Positions 41,858-51,501 of a stretch of DNA of 64,000 nucleotides are shown in pieces. Origin of the DNA: Rhodoferax fermentans. GTDB taxonomy: Bacteria; Pseudomonadota; Gammaproteobacteria; Burkholderiales; Burkholderiaceae_C. Position 1 is the first letter of the stretch. Each line of letters starts with the position of its first letter. Below the pieces are notes generated by a model. It saw only the letters and a program-made list of their open reading frames with translations, was not told the DNA's origin and did not search any database. The position numbers and the translations under genes are program-made. The stretch spans positions 2,480,001-2,544,000 of the forward strand of contig NZ_MTJN01000002.1 in the NCBI RefSeq assembly GCF_002017865.1. Reading direction: 5' to 3'.

Positions 41858-42772
41858 TTATCGGTCTTTGGGGTCGAGTGCGTCACGCAGGCCGTCCCCG
41901 ATGTAGTTGAAACAGTACAACGCGGCCGACAACATCAGCGACGGGAAAATCAGAATCCATGGCGAGATTTCCATGACCTGGGTGCCGTCGTGGATCAGCA
42001 CACCCCAGCTGGTCATCGGTTCCTGGATACCCAGACCCAGGAAGGACAACACCGACTCGGTCAGGATCACGCCCGGCACGGTGACGGTGGTGTAGATCAC
42101 CACAATGCCGAGCAAATTTGGCACGATGTGCTGGAAGATGATGCGCCGCGTCGGCACGCCAATGGCGCGCGCCGCTTCCACAAACTCCTTGGAGCGCAAG
42201 GAGAGCGTCTGGCCGCGCACCACCCGCGCCATGTCCATCCAGGAAAACACGGTGATGGTGATCACCACCAGGTAAAAGGCCCGCCCGAGCAGGGTCACCA
42301 TCAGGATGGCGATCAGCAGGTAGGGCACGGCGTACATCATGTCGACCACCCGCATCATCACCGCATCAACCTTGCCACCCAGAAAACCGGCAGTGGCACC
42401 CCAGGCAATGCCCAGGCTGACCGAGGTCAGCGTGGCCATCAGCCCGACCATCAGCGAGATGCGCCCACCCACCAGGCAGCGCACCAGCAGGTCACGACCC
42501 GATTCGTCGGTGCCGAACCAGTGCATGTTTTTGAGCATCGGGCCCTGGCTCATGGCGTCCCAGTCTGTGCTGTCAAAGGCATTGGGCAGCAACATCGGGC
42601 CAAAAATGCAGGCCAAGGTGATCAGGGCCAGCAGCACCAGGCTGAACACCGCAGCGCGGTTGCGCATGAAGCGCACACGGGCGGCGTACCAGAGGCTGTG
42701 GCCCTGGATGTCGGCTTCCAGCGCCTGGCTCAGCGTTGCCACCAGGGCATCGTTTTTGTTTTTGAACATCAT
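41858..42772 (-). CDS. oppC: Oligopeptide ABC transporter permease OppC
   Basis: The 304-residue inner-membrane protein has the OppC extra N-terminal segment (SLWYAARVRFMRNRAAVFSL) followed by six predicted helices. The EAA loop EAARAIGVPTRRIIFQHIVPN contacts the ATPases. The DESGRDLLVRCLVGGRISL motif is typical of OppC/DppC. It pairs with OppB, encoded 12 bp upstream, to form the translocation channel for short peptides. Start MMFKNKNDALVA at 42772 lacks a rival. Confidence 0.94.
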   Translation of the reverse strand: MMFKNKNDALVATLSQALEADIQGHSLWYAARVRFMRNRAAVFSLVLLALITLACIFGPMLLPNAFDSTDWDAMSQGPMLKNMHWFGTDESGRDLLVRCLVGGRISLMVGLMATLTSVSLGIAWGATAGFLGGKVDAVMMRVVDMMYAVPYLLIAILMVTLLGRAFYLVVITITVFSWMDMARVVRGQTLSLRSKEFVEAARAIGVPTRRIIFQHIVPNLLGIVVIYTTVTVPGVILTESVLSFLGLGIQEPMTSWGVLIHDGTQVMEISPWILIFPSLMLSAALYCFNYIGDGLRDALDPKDR

Positions 42773-42784
42773 GGTGTGTGCGGC

Positions 42785-43705
42785 TCAGTAGCGAATCTTG
42801 GGGTCCAGCAGCGCATAGGCCAGGTCCACCAGCAGGTTAAACACCACGGTGACCACGGTGATCAGGACCACCAGGCCCAGCACCAGGGTGTAGTCGCGGT
42901 TGCCGGCGCCGTTGACAATGAGTTTGCCCAGGCCGGGCAGTGAAAACACCGACTCGGTTACCACCGCTGCGGTGATGCTGGATATGGCCAGCGGCCCGAT
43001 CAGCGAGACCACCGGCAGCAACGCCGGTTTCATCGCGTGGCGCAGCACCAGGGTAGACATCGGCAAACCTTTGGCACGGGCGGTGCGGATGAAGTTGCTG
43101 CTGAGCACCTCGATCATGCTGCCGCGCATGACGCGCGCGATGGTGGCCACGTTGATGAACACCAGCAGCGCCATCGGCAAGACCATGTAGCGTGGTGCAA
43201 AGTTGTCCCAGCCACCCGAGGGGGCCAGCTTGAACCAGATCGCAAACACCAGGATCAAACTGGGCCCGATGACAAAGGAGGGGAACACACTGCCAATGCT
43301 GCTGAGCAGCATCGTGAAGTAATCCACCACGCTGTTTTGCTTCAAAGCGGCCAGGGTGCCCAGCGCCACACCCAGAAACAAGGCGATCAACAAGGAGCCG
43401 CCGCCAATGGCGGCCGAAATCGGCAGGGCTTTGGCCACCAGGTCGTTGACGCTCCAGTCTTCATACCGGAACGAGGCGCCCAGGTCACCGTGCAACAGGC
43501 TGTTGAGGTAGAGCAGGTACTGCTTCCACAAGGGTTCATTCAAATGGTATTTGGCCTGCAAGTTGGCCAAAACCGCCTCGGACAACTTGTGCTCCGAGTC
43601 AAACGGCCCACCCGGGGTCAGGTGCAGCAGCAAATAACACAGGGTAATGACCGCCAGCAGCGTCGGAATCGCCGCGAGCAGGCGTCGCAGGGCATAGGTC
43701 CACAT
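42785..43705 (-). CDS. oppB: Oligopeptide ABC transporter permease OppB
   Basis: The 306-residue permease begins MWTYALRRLLAAIPTLLAVI with the standard OppB membrane entry and HLTPGGPFDSE loop. The EAA loop is RTARAKGLPMSTLVLRHAMKPAL and the C-terminus ends in the LVDLAYALLDPKIRY motif. ATG 43705 follows GGAGA by seven bases; the longer frame adds 15 residues without homology. A GC-rich hairpin lies between oppA and this gene and may reduce its expression relative to the binding protein. Confidence 0.94.
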   Translation of the reverse strand: MWTYALRRLLAAIPTLLAVITLCYLLLHLTPGGPFDSEHKLSEAVLANLQAKYHLNEPLWKQYLLYLNSLLHGDLGASFRYEDWSVNDLVAKALPISAAIGGGSLLIALFLGVALGTLAALKQNSVVDYFTMLLSSIGSVFPSFVIGPSLILVFAIWFKLAPSGGWDNFAPRYMVLPMALLVFINVATIARVMRGSMIEVLSSNFIRTARAKGLPMSTLVLRHAMKPALLPVVSLIGPLAISSITAAVVTESVFSLPGLGKLIVNGAGNRDYTLVLGLVVLITVVTVVFNLLVDLAYALLDPKIRY

Positions 43706-43766
43706 CAGCCAATCTCCAATAACAAGTTGCCGGTTGGGTGCTTGTGGCATACACCGGCCAGAAAAT

Positions 43767-43797
43767 CGCCGCCAGTTGAGGTGTCAAGCTGGCGGCG
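43767..43797 (-). terminator. Hairpin between oppA and oppB (partial terminator)
   Basis: Nine perfectly paired bases CTGGCGGCG/CGCCGCCAG (43789-43797 with 43767-43775) enclose a 13-base loop. On the minus-strand transcript the stem is followed by ATTTTC. It begins 20 bases after the oppA stop, a common position for a hairpin that keeps the binding-protein message more abundant. Confidence 0.65.
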
Positions 43798-43816
43798 GCA
43801 GAGGGGAAGCAAGCGT

Positions 43817-45430
43817 TTAGTGCTTGATGATGTAGAGGTCTTTGGCGCGGTAGCGGTCCAGGCTGTTGGTGGCGGTGTAGCCACCCACATAGGACTTGAC
43901 CAGGCGCGGCACCGTGTATTGCAGCAGCGGCAGCATCGGGTAGTCGTCCATGATCATTTTGGCGGCCTCGGTCAACAGGGCCTTGCGTTTGGCCGGGTCG
44001 GCGCTCTGGTTGCCTTGGTCAATCAGGGCTTCGGCCTTGCGGTTGCAGTTTTTCTGCTGGTTTTGATCGGAATCACACTGCACCAGGGTCAAGAAGGTGG
44101 TGGCGTCGTTGTAGTCGGCGATCCAGCCATTGCGGGCGATCTGGTACTCACCGTCGTTGCGCTTTTTGATCAGCACCTTGAACTCCATGGCTTCGAGTTC
44201 CACATCCAGCCCGAGTTTGGATTTCCACTCCGAGGCGGCAAAAATCGCCATTTTCTTGTGGTAATCGCTGGTGTTGTACGAGAACTTGAGCTTGGTGCCA
44301 GCTGCCACTCCAGCTTCAGCCAGCAGTTTTTTGGCTTCAGCCAAACGTTTGTCCATCGGCCAGCTGGCCCAGTCGTAGCTGGTGACGTCGGCACCGTTGA
44401 TGCCTTTGACCATCACGCCGTAGGCCGGGACCTGGCCGTCGGCAGTCACGCGTTGGGCCAGGATGTCGCGGTCAATCGCCATCGAGAGTGCTTTGCGCAC
44501 ACGGATGTCTTTGAGCAGCGGGTCGGTGTTGAGGAACGAGTAATAACGCAGCCCCAGCATCGGTGAATTGCGGATCTCTTTGGGGAACTGGGCCTTGTAC
44601 TTCTCGTAGGTGCCGGGGGGCAACTGGTAGACCATGTCGTTTTCGCCGGACTCAAACAGCTTGACGTCGGCGTTGCCATCTTCCACTGCCAGGTAGGTGT
44701 ACTTGGTCAACTGCACGTTCTTGGCATCCCAGTAGGTGGGGCTTTTGGTCAGCACAATCTTGCTGTTGACTTCCCAGCTGGCCAGGGTGAAGGCGCCGTT
44801 GCCGACGATGTTGGCGGGTTTGGTCCAGTCCTTGCCAAACTTTTCAACCGTGGCCTTGTGTACCGGGCCCAACTGCGTGTTGGTGAGCAGATCGGGCATA
44901 AAAGCCACTGGGTACGGGGTCTTGATCTCCAGCGTGTGTTTGTCCAGCGCCTTCACGCCCAGTTCACTGGGGGGCAACTTGCCAGCCACGATGTCCTTGC
45001 CATGGAGAAAGAAGATGCCAAAAGAAGAGGCATATTCCGAGGCGGTTTTGGGGTCCACAAAACGGCGCAGCGCATACACAAAGTCGTCGGCAGTGAGGGC
45101 GTCGCCGTTGGACCATTTTGCATTCTGGCGCAGCTTGAAGACCCAGGTGGTGGGCTCGGTTTGTTTCCAGCTCTCGGCCACCCCCGGCACAATTTTGCCG
45201 GCGCCGTCAGCGGCTGTCAGGCCCTCGAACAGTTCACGGATGACGTTGTTGGCGGGCACACCTTCGGCACGTGCCGGGTCCAGGGTGTCGGGCTCGGAAC
45301 CGTTGTTGCGCACCATTTCCTGCTTGGCAGCAAGCTGGACTCCTGCCGGGACTGTGGCAGCAAAAGAGGCACCCCAAGTGATCAGCAGGGCGGCCGCCAG
45401 GCTGGTTTTGGCAAAACGGAAAGTCATCAT
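43817..45430 (-). CDS. oppA: Periplasmic oligopeptide-binding protein OppA
   Basis: The 537-residue protein has a Sec signal peptide (residues ~1-24, ending GASFA) and the SBP_bac_5 fold. Signature stretches include VRNNGSEPDTLDPARAEGVPA, TADDFVYALRRFVDP and KALSMAIDRDIL. It captures peptides in the periplasm for the OppBCDF channel encoded downstream. The leading RNNGSEPDTLDP is typical of OppA/MppA rather than DppA. It starts 36 bp after the gshA stop, so it may have its own promoter or be read from gshA. Confidence 0.94.
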   Translation of the reverse strand: MMTFRFAKTSLAAALLITWGASFAATVPAGVQLAAKQEMVRNNGSEPDTLDPARAEGVPANNVIRELFEGLTAADGAGKIVPGVAESWKQTEPTTWVFKLRQNAKWSNGDALTADDFVYALRRFVDPKTASEYASSFGIFFLHGKDIVAGKLPPSELGVKALDKHTLEIKTPYPVAFMPDLLTNTQLGPVHKATVEKFGKDWTKPANIVGNGAFTLASWEVNSKIVLTKSPTYWDAKNVQLTKYTYLAVEDGNADVKLFESGENDMVYQLPPGTYEKYKAQFPKEIRNSPMLGLRYYSFLNTDPLLKDIRVRKALSMAIDRDILAQRVTADGQVPAYGVMVKGINGADVTSYDWASWPMDKRLAEAKKLLAEAGVAAGTKLKFSYNTSDYHKKMAIFAASEWKSKLGLDVELEAMEFKVLIKKRNDGEYQIARNGWIADYNDATTFLTLVQCDSDQNQQKNCNRKAEALIDQGNQSADPAKRKALLTEAAKMIMDDYPMLPLLQYTVPRLVKSYVGGYTATNSLDRYRAKDLYIIKH

Positions 45431-45466
45431 GAACAGCTCCTTAACCTTGAAGGTAAAGGGGTGATT

Positions 45467-47041
45467 TTAGGAGCCTGTTGGGGCGAAATACGCTGCCACA
45501 AAGTCCTCGAACGGCATTTCGGTGAGGGCATCCATGGCTGCCTGCTCGACCAGCGAGGTCTGCACACTGGCACGAAAGCGCGCCTCAACCTCCTTGGGCA
45601 GCGGGGTGGACTGCAGGTTTTGGGTGTGGGTGCGGGACATCTCGACGGCAAAATTGAAATAACTGCCGTGTTGCCGGGTGGCCTCGACCACCTGGGCTGA
45701 GGGGGTCAGTTCCGGCTGGTCAATACGCTGACGCAGGCGTTGCAGGGCCACGGTGTACTGCTGGCCGCCGTAGGTGGTGTCCAGCATCGCTGCAAAGGGC
45801 AGCATCTCGTCGAACAGTTCATGCGCCAGCGTTTGCAAGGGCTGCTCGCGGTTGTGCACCAGCAGATGCAGACCCGGCTGGCGGCCACGCGTGACCACAC
45901 GGTGTTTGTTTTCGTCGTTTTCACCTTGTTCGCGGCTGGTGATCGGCGGGCTGTCGCGGAACAGGCACATCAACAGGAGCGCGTCGGCAAACAGGCTTTG
46001 CTCGGGGGTGACACCGATGTCCACAAACGGGTTCAGGTCAAACAGCCGCATCTCCACATACTGCACACCGTAGGTCTGCAGTGCCAGCGCCGGGCGCTCA
46101 CCTTTGGCGCCGATGCGTTTGGGGCGCATCGGTGCGTAAAACTCGGCTTCCAACTGCAACACGCAGTCGCTGAGTTGCTTCCAACGCTCGCCGTCGCGCA
46201 CGCCCATCTCGGCGTAGTAGGGGTCGTGGGTGCGGATGGCCGCCTCCAGCCCTTGGGTGTACTCCGTCAGGGAGTTGAAGCCGATCGCGAGTTTGTCCTG
46301 GGCGTGGTTCTGGTAACCCAGGTCACTCATGCGCAGGCTGGTGGCGTAAGGGCCGTACAGGGTGCCTGGGCTCAGCTCGGTCAGGTCACTCGGGTGGCCT
46401 TGTAAAAACGACTTGCACAGTGCCGGTGAGGCGCCAAACAGGTAGGGAATCAGCCAGCCAAAGCGCAGGAAGTTGCGGATCAGACCGAAGTAGCGGCGGC
46501 TGATGAAGTCCTGCAGCGGTTCCTTGGACTGGCAGCAGTCCTGTAATACCGGCCAGAAGGCCTCGGGCAATGACCAGTTGTAGTGGGCGCCGGCAATGGT
46601 CTGCATGGCGCGGCCATAACGCAGGCCCAGGCCTTCGCGGTACACCTCTTTAAAACGTGCCGCGTTGGAGGGGCCGTAGTTGGCAATCGCGATATCGGCG
46701 TCCTCACCGATCTTGCAGGGCATGGAACCGGCCCACAAAAATTCACCACCGAGCTGCTGGGCGCTGAAGCGGTGGATGTCCTTGAGAAAAGCCAGCGGGT
46801 AGGCCGGGTCGGTGGAGGGTGGGGTGATGAATTCGAGCAGCGCCTCGGCGTAGTCGGTGGTGATCCAGGGATGGGTCAGCTTGGCGCCCAGCGCCGCCGG
46901 GTGGGGCGTGCGCGCCAGTTGCCCGACGCGATCCACCCGCAGGCACTCACGCTCGTAACCACGCTGGATGCCGCGCAACAGATGGGCTTGGGCGGGTTCG
47001 GAAAACTGGCGGACTTGGTTGCAACAGGTGAATTTCAGCAT
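45467..47041 (-). CDS. gshA: Glutamate-cysteine ligase
   Basis: The 524-residue enzyme catalyses the first step of glutathione synthesis, joining glutamate and cysteine with ATP. It matches the gammaproteobacterial-type GshA: RGIQRGYERECLRVDRVG near the start, EFITPP, GPSNAARFKEVYREGLGLRYG, TIAGAHYNWSLP and YVEMRLFDLNPF are all conserved. ATG 47041 begins MLKFTCCNQV. The 49 further codons upstream are leader sequence. The 262 bp between it and the transporter gene contain a ggccagc..gctggcc inverted repeat (47251-47273) of unclear role. Confidence 0.95.
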   Translation of the reverse strand: MLKFTCCNQVRQFSEPAQAHLLRGIQRGYERECLRVDRVGQLARTPHPAALGAKLTHPWITTDYAEALLEFITPPSTDPAYPLAFLKDIHRFSAQQLGGEFLWAGSMPCKIGEDADIAIANYGPSNAARFKEVYREGLGLRYGRAMQTIAGAHYNWSLPEAFWPVLQDCCQSKEPLQDFISRRYFGLIRNFLRFGWLIPYLFGASPALCKSFLQGHPSDLTELSPGTLYGPYATSLRMSDLGYQNHAQDKLAIGFNSLTEYTQGLEAAIRTHDPYYAEMGVRDGERWKQLSDCVLQLEAEFYAPMRPKRIGAKGERPALALQTYGVQYVEMRLFDLNPFVDIGVTPEQSLFADALLLMCLFRDSPPITSREQGENDENKHRVVTRGRQPGLHLLVHNREQPLQTLAHELFDEMLPFAAMLDTTYGGQQYTVALQRLRQRIDQPELTPSAQVVEATRQHGSYFNFAVEMSRTHTQNLQSTPLPKEVEARFRASVQTSLVEQAAMDALTEMPFEDFVAAYFAPTGS

Positions 47042-47303
47042 GGGATTCTTGTGTGATCGGCAAAACGGCAGGCAGTATGGCAGTTTTTGCACCGGTTCGG
47101 AGCCTGCGCCCAACGCGCGGGTAGGGAGCGCGCTGTCTGGCGTGGTGACTCTGTGTGACAGACATGGGGCCAGATGCCGACCTTGCAACCCTCTCTGAAT
47201 CCCTTTGCCGCGGGGGGTGGGTAGAACAGCTCTGCCTGTTCATGCTCGGCGGCCAGCACTGTCAGCGCTGGCCTGGCCCCGCAGGGTTTGACAAGGCCTG
47301 TGC

Positions 47304-47900
47304 TTAGGCGCCCAACCAGGGCTTGCCAACCGGCAGCACATCGCGGCCAAACACGTCGGCAAACACAATGTGCGCCATGACGTACCAGGCGCTCAGTGCG
47401 GTCAGCATGAGTTCATAAGCGGCCACCACGGTCATTTCGGGGTAGCCAAAGTGCGCCAGATCCAGCAGCACAAAGCCGATCAGCAACAGGGTGAAAACGA
47501 TGGCCAGGGCGCTGCTGATGCGCATGGCACCCACCCACAGGATGGCAGTGAACAGAGTCCAGCCGACCATGAACCAGCCGATGTCGGTGGTGCTGGCCGG
47601 GTAGATGTCGAACTGGTTGCCCAGCAGCATCAGCACCAGCGAGATCCAGAAGGCGCCGTAACCGGTGAAGGCGCAGTAACCAAAGTTGTTGCCGGTTTTC
47701 ATCTCCTGCAGGCCCGCCACCATCTGCGCCAGACCGCCAAAAATCAGCCCGATCCAGATGACCGGCCCCAGCCCCATCCAACCCAGGTTGTGGAACTGGA
47801 GCACCAGGGTGGCCAGACCAAACCCCCCCAGGCCAGCGACGGCTGGATTACCCATTTTTTGTTGTGTGTTGTTGTTGCTGACCAAAATTTGCTCTGACAT
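47304..47900 (-). CDS. satP: Acetate/succinate uptake transporter, YaaH/SatP family
   Basis: The 198-residue membrane protein has six predicted helices and the GPR1/FUN34/YaaH signature. Key segments are GNPAVAGLGGFGLATLVLQF (N-terminal NPA motif), the helix GLIFGGLAQMVAGLQEM and FGYCAFTGYGAFWISL. Family members import acetate or succinate with protons. The start MSEQILVSNNN at 47900 was selected from a longer open frame that runs antiparallel through the amn gene. A start six codons upstream (47918) is also possible. No promoter element was recognised. Confidence 0.9.
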   Translation of the reverse strand: MSEQILVSNNNTQQKMGNPAVAGLGGFGLATLVLQFHNLGWMGLGPVIWIGLIFGGLAQMVAGLQEMKTGNNFGYCAFTGYGAFWISLVLMLLGNQFDIYPASTTDIGWFMVGWTLFTAILWVGAMRISSALAIVFTLLLIGFVLLDLAHFGYPEMTVVAAYELMLTALSAWYVMAHIVFADVFGRDVLPVGKPWLGA

Positions 47901-48062
47901 GCTCTTGTTTCTGTACATTGATAAGATAGTTGACCACCCCAGGAGCCGATGGCCCGCGAAATGGGAGGCGGATTCTATTGACCCAGATCGTCGTCCAGCA
48001 TGATCTATCGCAGCATTGATGGATTTGTGCAAAAGTTCGACGACACAGCAGCCCCTGTCCTT

Positions 48063-49556
48063 ATGCCTTACCTGCCAGAATTTATTGCCCCTTTGCGATT
48101 TACCGACCCAGCCGCCGCGCTGGCCCAGGCGCAGCTGATTTACGACAACAGCATCGGACATTTGCGCCAGGCCATGCAGCGTTATGTGGCGGGTGAGGAG
48201 ATGCCCGGCCATGTACGTGCCTGTTACCCCTTTGTGCGTGTTCAGACCGAGACCATGGCACGCCAGGGCTCGGGTGCGGCGAAGCGGCTGAGCTACGGTT
48301 TTGTGTCTGGGGCCGGTCGTTTTGAGACCACGCTGAGCCGCCCTGATCTGTACGCCAAGTACTACCTGGAACAGTTCACCCTGTTGCTCGACAACCACCA
48401 GGTGGAACTCGAGGTGGGCACCAGCACCCAGCCGATTCCGGTGCACTTCTCGTTTGCCGACAACGAACATGTGGAAGGCACGTTGAGTGCCGAGCGCCGT
48501 GCCCGCATGCGTGATGTGTTTGACCTGCCCGATCTGGCGGCCATGGACGATGGCATCGCCAACGGCACTTATGAGCCCAACCGTGGTGAGCCGCAACCGC
48601 TGTCCCTGTTCACCGCGCCACGGGTCGACTACTCGCTGCAGCGCCTGCGTCACTACACCGGTACCGCGCCCGAGCATTTCCAGAACTTTGTGTTGTTCAC
48701 CAACTACCAGTTCTATATTGATGAATTCATTGCCCTAGGCCACGCTGCTATGGGGGATGCAGCTAGCGAATATGTAGCGTTTGTCGAACCCGGCAATGTC
48801 GTGACCCGCCGAATTGCGGCGGATGGCGTCGCGCCACAGAGCACAGGCACACCGCCGCCACGCTTGCCGCAAATGCCCGCTTACCACCTGGTGCGCGCCG
48901 ACGGCAGCGGCATCAGCATGGTCAATATCGGAGTGGGCCCGGCCAATGCCAAAACCATCACCGACCACATCGCGGTGTTGCGCCCGCATGCCTGGATCAT
49001 GCTCGGCCACTGCGCTGGCCTGCGCACCACTCAGCAACTCGGTGACTACGTGCTGGCGCATGGGTATGTGCGTGAGGACCATGTGCTTGACGAAGAACTG
49101 CCGCTGTGGGTGCCAATTCCGGCGCTGGCCGAAATCCAGGTGGCGCTGGAATCTGCGGTGTCCGAAGTGACCCGGCTGAAAGGCGCGGCGCTCAAAAGCA
49201 TCATGCGCACCGGCACCGTGGCCTCGACCGACAACCGCAACTGGGAACTGCTGCCTGACAACGGCCCGCAGCGCCGCTTCAGCCAGAGCCGCGCGGTGGC
49301 GCTGGACATGGAGAGCGCCACCATTGCCGCCAATGGTTTCCGCTTTAGGGTGCCTTACGGCACGCTCTTGTGTGTGAGCGACAAACCGCTGCATGGCGAA
49401 ATCAAACTGCCCGGCATGGCCAACCACTTCTACCGCGAGCGTGTCGACCAACATTTACGCATTGGCATGCGCGCGCTAGAGCTGTTGCGCGAACAGGGTG
49501 TGGACCAGCTTCACAGCCGCAAGCTGCGCAGTTTTGCCGAGGTGGCTTTCCAGTAA
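48063..49556 (+). CDS. amn: AMP nucleosidase
   Basis: The 497-residue enzyme splits AMP into adenine and ribose 5-phosphate, controlling the adenylate pool. The N-terminal domain has FTDPAAALAQAQLIYDNSI, YPFVRVQTE and GSGAAKRLSYGFVS. The C-terminal nucleoside-phosphorylase-like half has NIGVGPANAKTITDH, MLGHCAGLRTTQQLGDYVLA and the catalytic acidic motif ALDMESATIAANG. I chose ATG 48063 (MPYLPEFIAPLRF), where relatives begin. The frame is open to another ATG at 48000, adding 21 residues. Neither has a clear ribosome binding site. Confidence 0.93.
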   Translation: MPYLPEFIAPLRFTDPAAALAQAQLIYDNSIGHLRQAMQRYVAGEEMPGHVRACYPFVRVQTETMARQGSGAAKRLSYGFVSGAGRFETTLSRPDLYAKYYLEQFTLLLDNHQVELEVGTSTQPIPVHFSFADNEHVEGTLSAERRARMRDVFDLPDLAAMDDGIANGTYEPNRGEPQPLSLFTAPRVDYSLQRLRHYTGTAPEHFQNFVLFTNYQFYIDEFIALGHAAMGDAASEYVAFVEPGNVVTRRIAADGVAPQSTGTPPPRLPQMPAYHLVRADGSGISMVNIGVGPANAKTITDHIAVLRPHAWIMLGHCAGLRTTQQLGDYVLAHGYVREDHVLDEELPLWVPIPALAEIQVALESAVSEVTRLKGAALKSIMRTGTVASTDNRNWELLPDNGPQRRFSQSRAVALDMESATIAANGFRFRVPYGTLLCVSDKPLHGEIKLPGMANHFYRERVDQHLRIGMRALELLREQGVDQLHSRKLRSFAEVAFQ

Positions 49557-49561
49557 AAAGT

Positions 49562-49598
49562 GCTCTCAGCCCTTATTTATAAAGGGCTGAGTGATACT
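49562..49598. repeat. Dispersed TAGCCC hairpin repeat, copy 10
   Basis: The bases gctctcagcccttatttata and aagggctgagtgatac form a CTCAGCCCTT/AAGGGCTGAG stem. It begins six bases after the amn stop and lies between the convergent amn and purT genes. Confidence 0.85.
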
Positions 49599-49617
49599 GA
49601 AAATATAGCGATATTGT

Positions 49618-50844
49618 TCACGCCACCCGTGGCTTGACCTTGGACGCCGCCAGCTTGGCGTGGGTGCGTGCCACTTCGACATCGGCATCAAAAGCCAGCG
49701 CCACACCCATGCGGCGTTTGGTGAAGCTCTCGGGTTTGCCAAACAGGCGCAGGTCGGTGTTGGGCACCCGCAGGGCTTCGTCCACACCGTCAAACACCAC
49801 GCCCTGGGCGTCGACGCCACCGTAGATCACCGCGCTGGCGCCGGGACTGCGCAGGGTGGTGTTGACTGGCAGGCCCAGGATCGCGCGGGCATGCAACTCG
49901 AATTCACTTTGCACCTGGGTGGTCAATGTCACCAGGCCGGTGTCGTGTGGGCGTGGTGACACTTCGCTGAACCAGACCTGGTCACCTTTGACAAACAGCT
50001 CGACCCCGAACAGGCCCAGGCCGGAAGACTGGCCGTCCAGCCCCACGCCCAAATCGTCGGTGACGGCTTTGGCGATCTGCTGTGCTTTGGCCAATGCCAG
50101 AGTGCTCATCGGGTGCGGTTGCCAGCTCTCGACATAGTCGCCGTTGACCTGGATGTGGCCCACCGGTTCGCAAAAATGGGTGCCGATCTGGCCGTCGGCA
50201 CCCTTGGCGCGCACCGTCAGCAAAGTTATCTCGTAGTCAAAGTCGATGAAACCTTCGACGATGACGCGGCCATGGCTGACGCGCCCACCGGCCATGGCGT
50301 GGTCCCAGGCTTTGGCCACATCGGCCGGGCCGCTGATCTTGCTCTGGCCCTTGCCGGAGCTGCTCATCACCGGCTTGACGATGCAGGGGTAACCAATGCC
50401 CGCGTCGATGGCGGCCTGCAACTCGGCCAGCGAGTCGCAGAATTGGTAGGGGCTAGTTGGCAGGCCCAGGGTTTCGGCGGCCAGGCGGCGGATGCCTTCA
50501 CGGTCCATCGTCAGGCGGGTGGCTCGGGCGGTGGGGATGACACGCACCGTGCCGGTGGCTTCCAGCACTTCGAGCATCGGTGTGGCAATCGCCTCGATCT
50601 CGGGTACCACCAGGTCGGGCTTTTCTTCCTCGATCAGCGCACGCAGCATGGCCGGGTCACTCATGGTGATGGTGCGGCTGTGGTGTGCCACTTGCTGGCC
50701 AGGTGCGTTGTCGTAGCGGTCCACCGCGATGGTCTCCACCCCCAGGCGCTGCAGCGCAATCAGCACCTCTTTGCCCAGTTCACCACTGCCCAGCAGCATA
50801 ACTTTGGTGGCGTGGGGGGATAGCGGGGTGCCGAGGGTGGTCAT
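49618..50844 (-). CDS. purT: Formate-dependent phosphoribosylglycinamide formyltransferase
   Basis: The 408-residue ATP-grasp enzyme formylates GAR with formate and ATP in purine synthesis, replacing the folate-dependent PurN step. It has [20 protein letters not shown] at the N-terminus, the ATP-grasp lid [17 protein letters not shown] and the metal site region [19 protein letters not shown] 50844 ([15 protein letters not shown]) is the family start. The open frame extends 193 codons upstream through the fez promoter region as noise. It is divergent from the six-gene iron-storage operon and shares its 270 bp upstream region. Confidence 0.95.
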   Translation of the reverse strand: MTTLGTPLSPHATKVMLLGSGELGKEVLIALQRLGVETIAVDRYDNAPGQQVAHHSRTITMSDPAMLRALIEEEKPDLVVPEIEAIATPMLEVLEATGTVRVIPTARATRLTMDREGIRRLAAETLGLPTSPYQFCDSLAELQAAIDAGIGYPCIVKPVMSSSGKGQSKISGPADVAKAWDHAMAGGRVSHGRVIVEGFIDFDYEITLLTVRAKGADGQIGTHFCEPVGHIQVNGDYVESWQPHPMSTLALAKAQQIAKAVTDDLGVGLDGQSSGLGLFGVELFVKGDQVWFSEVSPRPHDTGLVTLTTQVQSEFELHARAILGLPVNTTLRSPGASAVIYGGVDAQGVVFDGVDEALRVPNTDLRLFGKPESFTKRRMGVALAFDADVEVARTHAKLAASKVKPRVA

Positions 50845-50979
50845 GGTGCTGCGCCGACAGGCGTCCTGAAAAAGTTGGGATGGGCGTGTGTTGCCGAGCG
50901 GGTGCTGCACCGGCTCAGGCTCACAACAAGGGAGGTCTGAGTTTAACTTTGTGCCTTGGCAGACTGGTGTGCCGGTCGG

Positions 50980-51028
50980 TTGACGTGGATCAAAGGCTCC
51001 CCCTCGGTCGGCAGCTAGAGTTGCTGCC
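50980..51028 (+). promoter_or_regulatory. FNR/Anr-type box and class II promoter of the fez-like operon
   Basis: TTGACGTGGATCAA at 50980-50993 fits the FNR consensus TTGAT-N4-ATCAA with one change. Its centre (50986.5) is 41.5 bases before 51028. A -10-like TAGAGT lies at 51016-51021, exactly where a class II FNR-activated promoter needs it. The start codon at 51115 follows after a leader of about 87 bases. This suggests expression of the operon under oxygen limitation. Confidence 0.65.
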
Positions 51029-51114
51029 AGAACCTTGAATGACACATTCAAGCCACCAGCCAGCCAGCCGCAGCTTCTTTGCGGCAAGCCAGCCAAGGAT
51101 GATTTCGATGATCC

Positions 51115-51501
51115 ATGACGGCCCAACAACCCACTTCTCTTCGCAGCGCAACGCCCGGGACTGATCCCTGGTCGGTCGTGTCTCTGTTTGCGCCTTACCT
51201 GCGCCTGGCGCACCAGATCCCCGGGCGGGTGCGCCTCAAGTTGGATGCGGCGGCGCTGGACGTGCCGCTGCTGCGCGGCCTGGGTGCCCAGGCTTTGCAA
51301 CAGGCGCTGGCGTCGGTGCGCGGGGTGCAGGATTTTTCGTTCAACCTGCTGGCACGTTCCTGTGTCATCACCTATGACAACGCCACCATTCCGGATGCGG
51401 CCTGGCCCGACTTGCTGGCGCAACGGCCATCGGTCTCAGCCCAGACGCTGTTGGCGATCCTGCAAGAAAGTTATGAGGAGTTGCGTTGTGGCCAACACTG
51501 A
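51115..51501 (+). CDS. HMA-like domain protein, first gene of a fez (ferrosome)-like operon
   Basis: The 128-residue protein has a beta-alpha fold resembling a heavy-metal-associated domain, but the CxxC metal motif is absent. In its place is [11 protein letters not shown] (residues 33-43). The same arrangement (HRLADRVRFRF) opens the P1B-type ATPase encoded by the last gene of the operon. In Fez proteins, as I recall, such basic HMA-like domains occur in the accessory protein and in FezB. No signal peptide or clear membrane helix is seen. It overlaps the ferritin-like gene by 14 bases. Exact biochemical role is unknown; assembly of an iron compartment is inferred from context. Confidence 0.72.
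   Translation: MTAQQPTSLRSATPGTDPWSVVSLFAPYLRLAHQIPGRVRLKLDAAALDVPLLRGLGAQALQQALASVRGVQDFSFNLLARSCVITYDNATIPDAAWPDLLAQRPSVSAQTLLAILQESYEELRCGQH

Noticed and set aside
48730-48780. Further hairpin repeat inside amn
   Set aside because: Only short AGC/TAGC matches remain; not distinguishable from chance.
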